Under the pieces are notes generated by a model. It had not been told where the DNA came from. It saw only the letters and a list, made by a program, of their open reading frames with translations, and searched no databases. 60,931 bases of DNA from Bacteroidales bacterium (lineage in GTDB: Bacteria; Bacteroidota; Bacteroidia; Bacteroidales; PUMT01), in NCBI GenBank assembly GCA_007134675.1, contig SLKJ01000001.1:1-60931 (forward strand). The letters run 5' to 3'. Of the stretch, positions 55,154-60,931 are shown in pieces. Every line of letters starts with the position of its first letter. Within the stretch, counting starts at the first letter, position 1. A program made the position numbers and the translations under genes.

Positions 55154-55768
55154 ATGGTAATTAAAAGTGCCGAATTTATTAAGAGCTCAGCAAGGGCCGA
55201 TCAGTGCCCTCCTCCGGATTTCCCCGAGTATGCCTTCATTGGCAGGTCAAATGTTGGCAAGTCAACCCTGATCAATATGCTTGCGGGGAATAAAAGGCTT
55301 GCGAAAACATCATCAACACCTGGTAAAACCCGTCTTATAAATCATTTTCTGATCAATAGTAGGTGGTACCTTGTGGATCTTCCGGGATACGGTTATGCCA
55401 GGGCGTCCCGGGAACTCAGAAGGGGAATGGGCAAACTGGTTAACAGATATATTGAAAACAGAACCAACCTGTTATGCCTCTTTCTTTTGATCGATTCCCG
55501 ACATTCTCCTTTACCTGCCGACCTTTCAGTAATCCAGTCTCTCGGAGAAAAACAGGTGCCGTTTGTTCTTGTTTTCACCAAATGCGATAAGTTGTCTGCC
55601 GGTCAGCTTGACAGCAATCTGAATAACTACTTAAGACATCTGGGAAGAAACTGGGAAAAGCTGCCCCGGTATTTTTGCACATCAGCCCTGCAAAAGAGTG
55701 GCAAAGATGAGATTCTGGAATTTATAAACAATACAAATAATGCAGTACTAACAAGGTTTGACGGATAA
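55154..55768 (+). CDS. engB: Ribosome biogenesis GTPase EngB (YsxC/YihA)
   Basis: This 204-residue GTPase assists large ribosomal subunit assembly. G1 is GRSNVGKS (30-37), G2 lies in STPGKTR, G3 is DLPG (75-78) and G4 is TKCD. I use the ATG at 55154, giving the family N-terminus MVIKSAEFIKS; a TTG at 55136 would add six residues. It follows manA closely on the same strand. Confidence 0.94.
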   Translation: MVIKSAEFIKSSARADQCPPPDFPEYAFIGRSNVGKSTLINMLAGNKRLAKTSSTPGKTRLINHFLINSRWYLVDLPGYGYARASRELRRGMGKLVNRYIENRTNLLCLFLLIDSRHSPLPADLSVIQSLGEKQVPFVLVFTKCDKLSAGQLDSNLNNYLRHLGRNWEKLPRYFCTSALQKSGKDEILEFINNTNNAVLTRFDG

Positions 55769-55864
55769 ACATATTATATTAGTCCTGATATGATATGTAA
55801 ATCGTAAGATTATAAAGATTTTTATTTTGTGTTATATGAAATTTCCATTTTATGATGATATTGC

Positions 55865-55872
55865 TAATTTTG
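55865..55872 (+). promoter_or_regulatory. Candidate -7 box for prs
   Basis: TAATTTTG matches the Bacteroidota -7 consensus exactly, 45 bases before the prs ATG, in an AT-rich 149-base gap. No good TTTG at -33 was seen. Confidence 0.45.
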
Positions 55873-55917
55873 CGTACTTGCTAAAAAATAAATGGCTGAT
55901 AACCGAAATTCAATGAT

Positions 55918-56856
55918 ATGTCCCACAAAGCTCCCATAAAATTCTTTTCTGGCAAGGCTTCATTGTATCTTGCCGACAAAATTGCCCGTAATTACGGTCA
56001 GGAACTTGGTAAGTCATCTGTAATTCAATTCAGTGACGGAGAGTTTCAACCCTGTTTTGATGAATCTGTAAGGGGTTGTGTTGTGTTTGTCATACAGTCA
56101 ACTTTCCCCCCCTCAGACAACCTTTTTGAGCTTCTCCTCATGATTGATGCTGCCAAGCGTGCTTCAGCCTACAAGGTTGTTGCAGTGGTGCCTTACCTTG
56201 GGTTTACCCGTCAGGACAGAAAGGATAAGCCGAGAGTTTCCATCGGGGCCAAGCTTGTGGCAGACCTGCTCTCCACAGCAGGTATTTCGCGAATTGTGAC
56301 TATGGACCTGCATGCAGACCAGATACAGGGTTTCTTTGATGTTCCTGTAGACCATCTTTACGCCTCTTCTATTTTTGTACCATATATTTCGAAAATGAAC
56401 CTTGAGAACCTTGTGGTCGCTGCACCCGATATGGGCGGGACCAAACGGGCTAATGCCTATTCTAGATTCCTGAATTCTGAGATGGTAATTTGTTACAAGT
56501 TAAGGAAAAAGGCAAATTATGTAGATGAAATTACAATTATCGGCGATGTAAAGGATAAGAATGTTGTAATTGTTGATGATATGATAGATACTGCGGGAAC
56601 AGTGCTTCTTGCTGCTGACCTTATGATGCAGACGGGTGCAAACTCGGTCCGCGTCGTTGCCACCCACCCTGTTCTATCCGGCCAGGCAGTAGAAAAAATT
56701 GAGAAGTCGGCAATCAGCGAGGTTGTTGTTACAGATACGATTCCTCTTAAAAAACAATCTGAAAAGATCACAGTGCTTACTGTAGCCGATCTCTTTGCAA
56801 AGGTGATAGATAAAGTTTACAATTATCAGTCAATCAGTTCCACATTTATTGTATGA
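55918..56856 (+). CDS. prs: Ribose-phosphate pyrophosphokinase
   Basis: This 312-residue enzyme makes PRPP from ribose 5-phosphate and ATP. Conserved blocks include SDGEFQPCFDESVRG, the flexible loop YLGFTRQDRKDKPR, the TMDLHADQIQGFF region, and the PRPP loop VVIVDDMIDTAGT. Normal length and intact motifs. It has its own promoter-like box and is followed by the L25 gene. Confidence 0.95.
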   Translation: MSHKAPIKFFSGKASLYLADKIARNYGQELGKSSVIQFSDGEFQPCFDESVRGCVVFVIQSTFPPSDNLFELLLMIDAAKRASAYKVVAVVPYLGFTRQDRKDKPRVSIGAKLVADLLSTAGISRIVTMDLHADQIQGFFDVPVDHLYASSIFVPYISKMNLENLVVAAPDMGGTKRANAYSRFLNSEMVICYKLRKKANYVDEITIIGDVKDKNVVIVDDMIDTAGTVLLAADLMMQTGANSVRVVATHPVLSGQAVEKIEKSAISEVVVTDTIPLKKQSEKITVLTVADLFAKVIDKVYNYQSISSTFIV

Positions 56857-56863
56857 AGTTTGC

Positions 56864-56871
56864 TATATTTG
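56864..56871 (+). promoter_or_regulatory. Candidate -7 box for rplY/ctc
   Basis: TATATTTG matches TAnnTTTG, starting 8 bases after the prs stop and about 96 bases before the L25 ATG. Transcription from here would give a leader that includes the hairpin at 56910-56925. Confidence 0.45.
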
Positions 56872-56909
56872 CACCTCAAAATTTTACAGTCAATGGTGTG
56901 ATGGAGTTC

Positions 56910-56925
56910 CGGAAAATTATTTCCG
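56910..56925 (+). promoter_or_regulatory. Leader hairpin before the L25 gene
   Basis: A perfect stem with arms CGGAAA and TTTCCG and a 4-base loop lies in the leader of the L25 gene. Outer GTGT/ACAC pairing (56896-56899 with 56926-56929) could extend it. No T-run follows, so it is not a simple terminator. A role in autoregulation by L25 is speculative. Confidence 0.35.
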
Positions 56926-56966
56926 ACACTGAGTAGCACCCATTATTAATTGTTAAATTTATTTCA

Positions 56967-57644
56967 ATGAAATTGTTGGAAATTAAGTGCAGCCTGCGCG
57001 AGAAGACAGGCAAGAAGGATTCTAAGAAAATGAGGAAACAGGGTAATGTGCCTTGTGTATTGTATGGCGGAGACGAAAATGTTCATTTTACGGCTCCTGA
57101 AAATGATTTCAGGCACCTGGTATATACTCCCCATGTATATCTTATGAAGCTTGATATTGACGGAAAGGTCTATGACGCGGTTCTGCAGGACATTCAATTT
57201 CACCCGGTTACCGATAAAATACTGCACATTGATTTTTACCAGGTATATGAAGACAGGCCCGTTTCAGTCAGTATTCCCGTTCAGCTCAATGGTGTTCCTG
57301 AAGGTGTAAAACAGGGTGGTAAACTGGCACTTGAAGCAAGAAATTTGAGAGCCAGGGCATTACCGGCAGACCTGCCTGAGCTGTTGGAGGTAGATGTAAC
57401 CGGCATCGGTCTTGGTAAATCGGTCAAGGTCGGCGAACTGGACTTTAAGGGTATTGAATTGCTTGATTCTGAAAATCTTGTAATTGCCTCTGTAAAACTT
57501 ACAAGGGCAGCACGTGGAATAACTGATGAAGATGAGGATGAATCAGAAGATCAAGTAGCTGAAGCAGAAGGGGAAGGTGAAAGCGATAAAGCACAGGAGG
57601 GCCAGCAGGAAGGATCTGATGGTGATGCACAAAAAGATAGCTGA
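56967..57644 (+). CDS. rplY: 50S ribosomal protein L25/general stress protein Ctc
   Basis: This 225-residue protein binds 5S rRNA. The L25 domain is at 1-90 (TGKKDSKKMRKQGNVPCVLYG) and the TL5/Ctc C-terminal beta domain at about 95-185 (RPVSVSIPVQLNGVPEGVKQGGKL). The tail from about 186 is a long acidic Glu/Asp/Ser/Gln segment, longer than usual and probably disordered. Gene pair with pth is common in bacteria. Confidence 0.93.
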   Translation: MKLLEIKCSLREKTGKKDSKKMRKQGNVPCVLYGGDENVHFTAPENDFRHLVYTPHVYLMKLDIDGKVYDAVLQDIQFHPVTDKILHIDFYQVYEDRPVSVSIPVQLNGVPEGVKQGGKLALEARNLRARALPADLPELLEVDVTGIGLGKSVKVGELDFKGIELLDSENLVIASVKLTRAARGITDEDEDESEDQVAEAEGEGESDKAQEGQQEGSDGDAQKDS

Positions 57645-57764
57645 TTTCTGCTGAGATAACGCATTGGTGTTTTACACGAATACTCGTTAATGTTCATTAT
57701 TTGTTGAAGTTCATTGATTTAAAGCACAAGATAACCGGATAATGATCCAAACATATTAGTAAAT

Positions 57765-58328
57765 ATGAAGTATCTGATTGCCGGACTTGGGAATTTTGGT
57801 GAACAATATGCAAGTACACGGCATAACATCGGCTTTATGGTATTGGATACCCTGGCTGGAGTATCCAATATTTCTTTCAGCGACAAACGTTATGGTTTTG
57901 TGTCTGTTTACCGGTACAAAGCCCGCACCTGCCTCCTTCTTAAACCGACAACCTATATGAACCTCAGTGGTCGTGCCGTAAATTACTGGCTACAAAAGGA
58001 AAAGGTCTCACATGAAAATCTTTTTGTGATAGTCGACGACCTCGCCCTTCCTTTTGGTACCATTCGCATCAGGGCAAAAGGTGGTGACGGCGGGCACAAT
58101 GGTTTATATAGCATCAATCAGGTGCTTGGAAGGCAGGATTATCCAAGGCTCAGGTTCGGCATAGGCGGTGATTATAACAGGGGCGCTCAGGTAAATTATG
58201 TTCTGGGTGAGTTGAGTGGTGAGGAAAAGCTTATCCTTCCGGGAAGAATTGAAAAGGTAATAGAATCTATCCACAGTTTTGTAACCGTTGGTATAGAGCG
58301 AACCATGAACCTGTACAATAATAAGTAG
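57765..58328 (+). CDS. pth: Peptidyl-tRNA hydrolase
   Basis: This 187-residue enzyme recycles peptidyl-tRNA. It shows AGLGNFGEQYASTRHNIGF with catalytic His20, LKPTTYMNLSG, and DDLALPFGTIRIRAKGG followed by GGHNGL. Full length. It sits between the L25 gene and an S4-domain gene on the same strand. Confidence 0.95.
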   Translation: MKYLIAGLGNFGEQYASTRHNIGFMVLDTLAGVSNISFSDKRYGFVSVYRYKARTCLLLKPTTYMNLSGRAVNYWLQKEKVSHENLFVIVDDLALPFGTIRIRAKGGDGGHNGLYSINQVLGRQDYPRLRFGIGGDYNRGAQVNYVLGELSGEEKLILPGRIEKVIESIHSFVTVGIERTMNLYNNK

Positions 58329-58379
58329 GTTAAATTACGCTTTTGTTTATTTCTCAGACTGCATATTAATATCAAGTCG

Positions 58380-58781
58380 ATGGAGAAGGTATCAGACAGG
58401 ATTTACGAAGTCAGGGTCGATAAATGGATGTGGGCTGTGAGACTTTTCAAAACCCGCAGCCAGTCCGCCGAAGCATGCCGTAAAGGGAGAGTTCTCATTA
58501 ATGAGGTGGCAGTTAAACCATCCAGATTGCTTAAAGAGGGTGATATAATTCATTTGCGAAGACCACCGTCGGTTTTTTGCTACCGGGTGATCGCACTTGT
58601 GGAGAAACGTCAGCCGGCAAAGCTGGTGGCAAAGTACTTTGAAGATCTTACCCCGGATGAAGAGAGGGATAAGGCAATTCATAAGAATCTTGTTGTTTTT
58701 GCCCGGCGGGACAGGGGGACTGGCCGTCCGACAAAGAGAGAAAGACGGGTAATTGACAGGCTCAGTAATTCTGACCTGTGA
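58380..58781 (+). CDS. S4-domain RNA-binding protein, Hsp15-like
   Basis: This 133-residue basic protein has an S4 domain at about residues 12-75 (VDKWMWAVRLFKTRSQSAEA, GRVLINEVAVKPSRLLKEGD) and a basic C-terminal tail (GTGRPTKRERRVIDRL), as in Hsp15, which helps recycle stalled 50S subunits. It follows pth by 51 bases. Confidence 0.9.
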   Translation: MEKVSDRIYEVRVDKWMWAVRLFKTRSQSAEACRKGRVLINEVAVKPSRLLKEGDIIHLRRPPSVFCYRVIALVEKRQPAKLVAKYFEDLTPDEERDKAIHKNLVVFARRDRGTGRPTKRERRVIDRLSNSDL

Positions 58782-58851
58782 TAACCTGAAAGTTCCTGCC
58801 TTACCATGCCTGTTTGTTAAGTCAGGTATTTACGCCAGTAAGCTGTGAGTG

Positions 58852-59736
58852 TCAGAAAAACAAAAGGTGCAGTCTGAAACCGTCTACCCTGTTATATTCA
58901 AGCGCGGGCGAAGGTATTTTGAGAAAGTTTAGTGTCTGTAGCACCCCATTAAAGAATCCGGACCCTGTATCTATCGCTGAGAGGTCTATATCAGGGGCAA
59001 TGAATACCTGTCTGTATTCTTCTGTTATTCCAAATATGCTGTGGCCAAATGCAATATTAAGCCACCCGGGGAATATCTCCATTCTGCCCCCCAGGGAGTT
59101 TATGTTCAGCGACAGCCAGTGAGTTTGCCCTTTGTAATTGAAAATCATTCTTCCTGCAACGGTTTTTTCCAGGTTGCCGGAACGATATTCTTCCGGTCCG
59201 CTCTCATTATAGGAGTATTTAATCCTTACAACCTGTTTTTGCAGTAAAAGGTCCTGTGATACAGCAAGGGCCGATCCGGCAATGTTGCCTGCCATATCGG
59301 GCAGGGAGAATCCCCAACCTTCCCTGAAACCATCAAGTATCTCCTTGGTTGTCAGGACTGCCAAACCATATGAGCCTCCTATCCAGGCTGCACGCTGTCT
59401 ATCCATTCCTGTCTGTTTCATAAGATGAATTCCTGCCATACTGAGAGTGTAGGATGAGAACAGATGGCCCGATTTGTCCATATCTCTGTTTTCACCCAGG
59501 TCGTTTGTGAATCTGAACGATGAGTGCAGATTATTCCTGTACAGTGTTTCGTAAAAATATGCAGTCATGCCTGCCCAGCCGGCTACTGAACCTGCTATGG
59601 TATAACCCAGCCTGCTTTGGTCTATTCCGGTATAGGTTGCAGAATCTGATGCATTTAGGGTTTTCAGTGAAAAGGCTGCAATCAGAACAAGTGTAAAAAT
59701 AAATCTCTTCCCTCCCGGGGCTGATATGAAATTCAT
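58852..59736 (-). CDS. DUF2279 family exported protein
   Basis: This 294-residue protein has a signal peptide (FIFTLVLIAAFSLKTLNAS). The DUF2279 core shows DMDKSGHLFSSYTLSMAG, ERQ-like MDRQRAAWIGGSYGL, and EILDGFREGWGFSLPDMAGN, with small hydrophobic segments that could be membrane-embedded. The C-terminal part looks beta-rich. Function is unknown. It is paralogous to the next gene, sharing the last 20 residues (PSPALEYNRVDGFRLHLL) almost exactly. Confidence 0.8.
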   Translation of the reverse strand: MNFISAPGGKRFIFTLVLIAAFSLKTLNASDSATYTGIDQSRLGYTIAGSVAGWAGMTAYFYETLYRNNLHSSFRFTNDLGENRDMDKSGHLFSSYTLSMAGIHLMKQTGMDRQRAAWIGGSYGLAVLTTKEILDGFREGWGFSLPDMAGNIAGSALAVSQDLLLQKQVVRIKYSYNESGPEEYRSGNLEKTVAGRMIFNYKGQTHWLSLNINSLGGRMEIFPGWLNIAFGHSIFGITEEYRQVFIAPDIDLSAIDTGSGFFNGVLQTLNFLKIPSPALEYNRVDGFRLHLLFF

Positions 59737-59810
59737 TTATTGGAGCAATTACTATTCAACTTGTTATTAAGTGAGTTAAATATACGAAAATAATTTCAAT
59801 TTCAGTTTTC

Positions 59811-60859
59811 TCAGAAGTACAACAGATGCAGCCTGAAACCATCCACTCTGTTATATTCAAGTGCCGGGGAGGGTATTTTGATAAAATTAAGCCGGCGGAA
59901 CAGAGCATTAATTATATCTGACCCTGTTTCCAGAGCCGACAGATCAATGTCCGGCGCCAGGAAGAACTGCCTGTACCTGTCAAAATGGGGCAGTTTTGTT
60001 CCGTTTGAAAATGAAGGGTTGGAGTAACCGCCCAGCATTCCGTATGCACTGTACCCGAATGCAATGTTTAACCAGGGGGGGAGTATCTCCATTCTGCCGC
60101 CCAGTTTGCAGAGATTAACAGAAAGCCAGTGAGTTTGACCGTTATAGTCCTTGAGCATTTTCTCAGGCAGGTTGCTGCCCAGGGCATCAGGCCTGAATCC
60201 TGCCAGTCCGCTCTCATGATATGAGTATTTAACCCTTGCAACCTGCTGTCCCAGTATAAGCTCCTGCGATACTGCAATAGCTGAGCCTGCTATGTTTGAT
60301 GCCATATCAGGAAGGGAGAATCCCCATTCCTCTGAAAACCCGTCAAGTATCTCTATAGTTGATAAAAATACCGGGCCGTATAATCCTCCTGTCCACACTG
60401 CTTTATTCCTCTCCATTCCTGTGCGTCTCATAAGGTGGATTCCTGCCAGGCTCAGTGCATAGGATGAGAAGATATGGCCGGTTTTATCCATGTTAAACCA
60501 TTCTCCCCAGTCATTGTAGAGATGGAATGATGAGCGCGGATAGTTCCTGTACCATGCCTCATTAAGTAAAATGAGGATGCCTGCCCAACTGACGGCTGAT
60601 GCTGCAAGGGTTACGCGCAACCTGCATTTGTCTGTTCTGCTTGCCGGTATGGTATCAAAGAGGGTGGTTTTGCCCTGCATTGTGTAAACAGGAGAGTTCA
60701 CACGTACTTTGTCGAAATGGGTATTTTCCCATTTTTCGTCAATGGTTATATCTGATGGTGTGAAGTAAGCACCGGCATTTGAAGGAATAAAAAAAAAACT
60801 GCCAGTACGCATAACAGAAAATAAATATTTTTTCCTTTCGTGAATAATAAAGAATGCAT
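59811..60859 (-). pseudogene. DUF2279 paralogue, frameshifted at a ten-T tract in the signal peptide
   Basis: The main frame (59811-60812) encodes the DUF2279 core (NMDKTGHIFSSYALSLAG, EILDGFSEEWGFSLPDMASN) but lacks a signal peptide at its own start. A second frame from an ATG at 60859 encodes a good signal (KNIYFLLCVLAVFF) and stops soon after. The two frames meet at a run of ten T (plus-strand A at 60789-60798). Eleven or eight T would fuse them into a continuous protein with a cleavage site near SNAGA. The paralogue next door has an intact signal. This may be a sequencing error, a real mutation or a length-variable switch. Confidence 0.7.
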
Positions 60860-60931
60860 TTATGATGAGATTTTTTTCCTGTTTTACGATAACTGATGAG
60901 ACCTCGTAAAATCTAAATTCTGTAAGAAAGA

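Noticed and set aside
1..60931. tRNA, rRNA, IS element, integrase or prophage genes
   Set aside because: None recognised on reading both strands of the intergenic regions; small RNAs without conserved motifs could still be missed.

Overview
The window looks like a chromosomal segment of an anaerobic or facultatively anaerobic member of the Bacteroidota, probably Bacteroidales/Marinilabiliales-like. This rests on gene content: a type IX secretion sorting tail, DUF6089-type outer-membrane proteins, the linked block CBS-nadK-OMP-OMP-uppS-bamA-ompH-ompH-murI divergent from pdxJ, AT-rich upstream regions with TAnnTTTG-like -7 boxes, few Shine-Dalgarno sites, and a 2-oxoacid:ferredoxin oxidoreductase. 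I found no rRNA, tRNA, CRISPR array, insertion sequence or prophage.

Left end (1-7.6 kb, minus strand): an exported protein cut by the window edge, a DUF5060-type glycoside hydrolase lipoprotein, a LolD-like ATPase with a very large FtsX-family permease, and a collagen-like lipoprotein built on a 9-bp tandem repeat. Two plus-strand genes follow: a sodium:solute symporter and a Tat-exported aldo/keto reductase.

10.4-26.2 kb is the most unusual part. About a dozen tightly spaced minus-strand genes look like one transcription unit. It encodes five PQQ-like beta-propeller proteins, one NHL-type propeller, a 74-residue Tat protein with four cysteines, a NapG/MauM-like Tat ferredoxin, a NapH/MauN/NosR-like membrane polyferredoxin, a NuoE-HydB/NuoF-type NADH:acceptor fusion, and a NuoG/GltD-like flavo-iron-sulfur protein that lacks the NAD(P)-binding insert. 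A family 4 glycosyltransferase closes the run. No c-type haem motif, hydrogenase, nitrate reductase or PQQ biosynthesis gene is present. I infer a transmembrane iron-sulfur electron conduit between the NAD(H)/ferredoxin pool and extracytoplasmic propellers; its substrate cannot be read from the sequence.

26.2-44 kb: histidine ammonia-lyase, a voltage-gated K+ channel, an ECF sigma operon (sigma, acidic membrane partner, Spy-like protein), transketolase, YchF overlapping an M14 carboxypeptidase with a T9SS tail, a PafA-family protein that has lost several zinc ligands and starts inside a 12-bp tandem repeat, a metalloprotease/TolB-propeller/beta-barrel fusion, and the KorB/KorA pair.

44-60.9 kb: the conserved envelope block (murI, two OmpH/Skp proteins, BamA, UppS, two outer-membrane proteins, NadK, a CBS protein), then plus-strand pdxJ, an alpha/beta hydrolase, mannose-6-phosphate isomerase, engB, prs, rplY/ctc, pth and an Hsp15-like protein. 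Two DUF2279 paralogues end the window on the minus strand; the outer one appears frameshifted at a ten-T tract inside its signal-peptide coding region.

Where the longest open frame began at TTG or GTG and a better ATG lay just inside, I moved the start and say so in the entry. All family assignments come from reading motifs, not from database searches.
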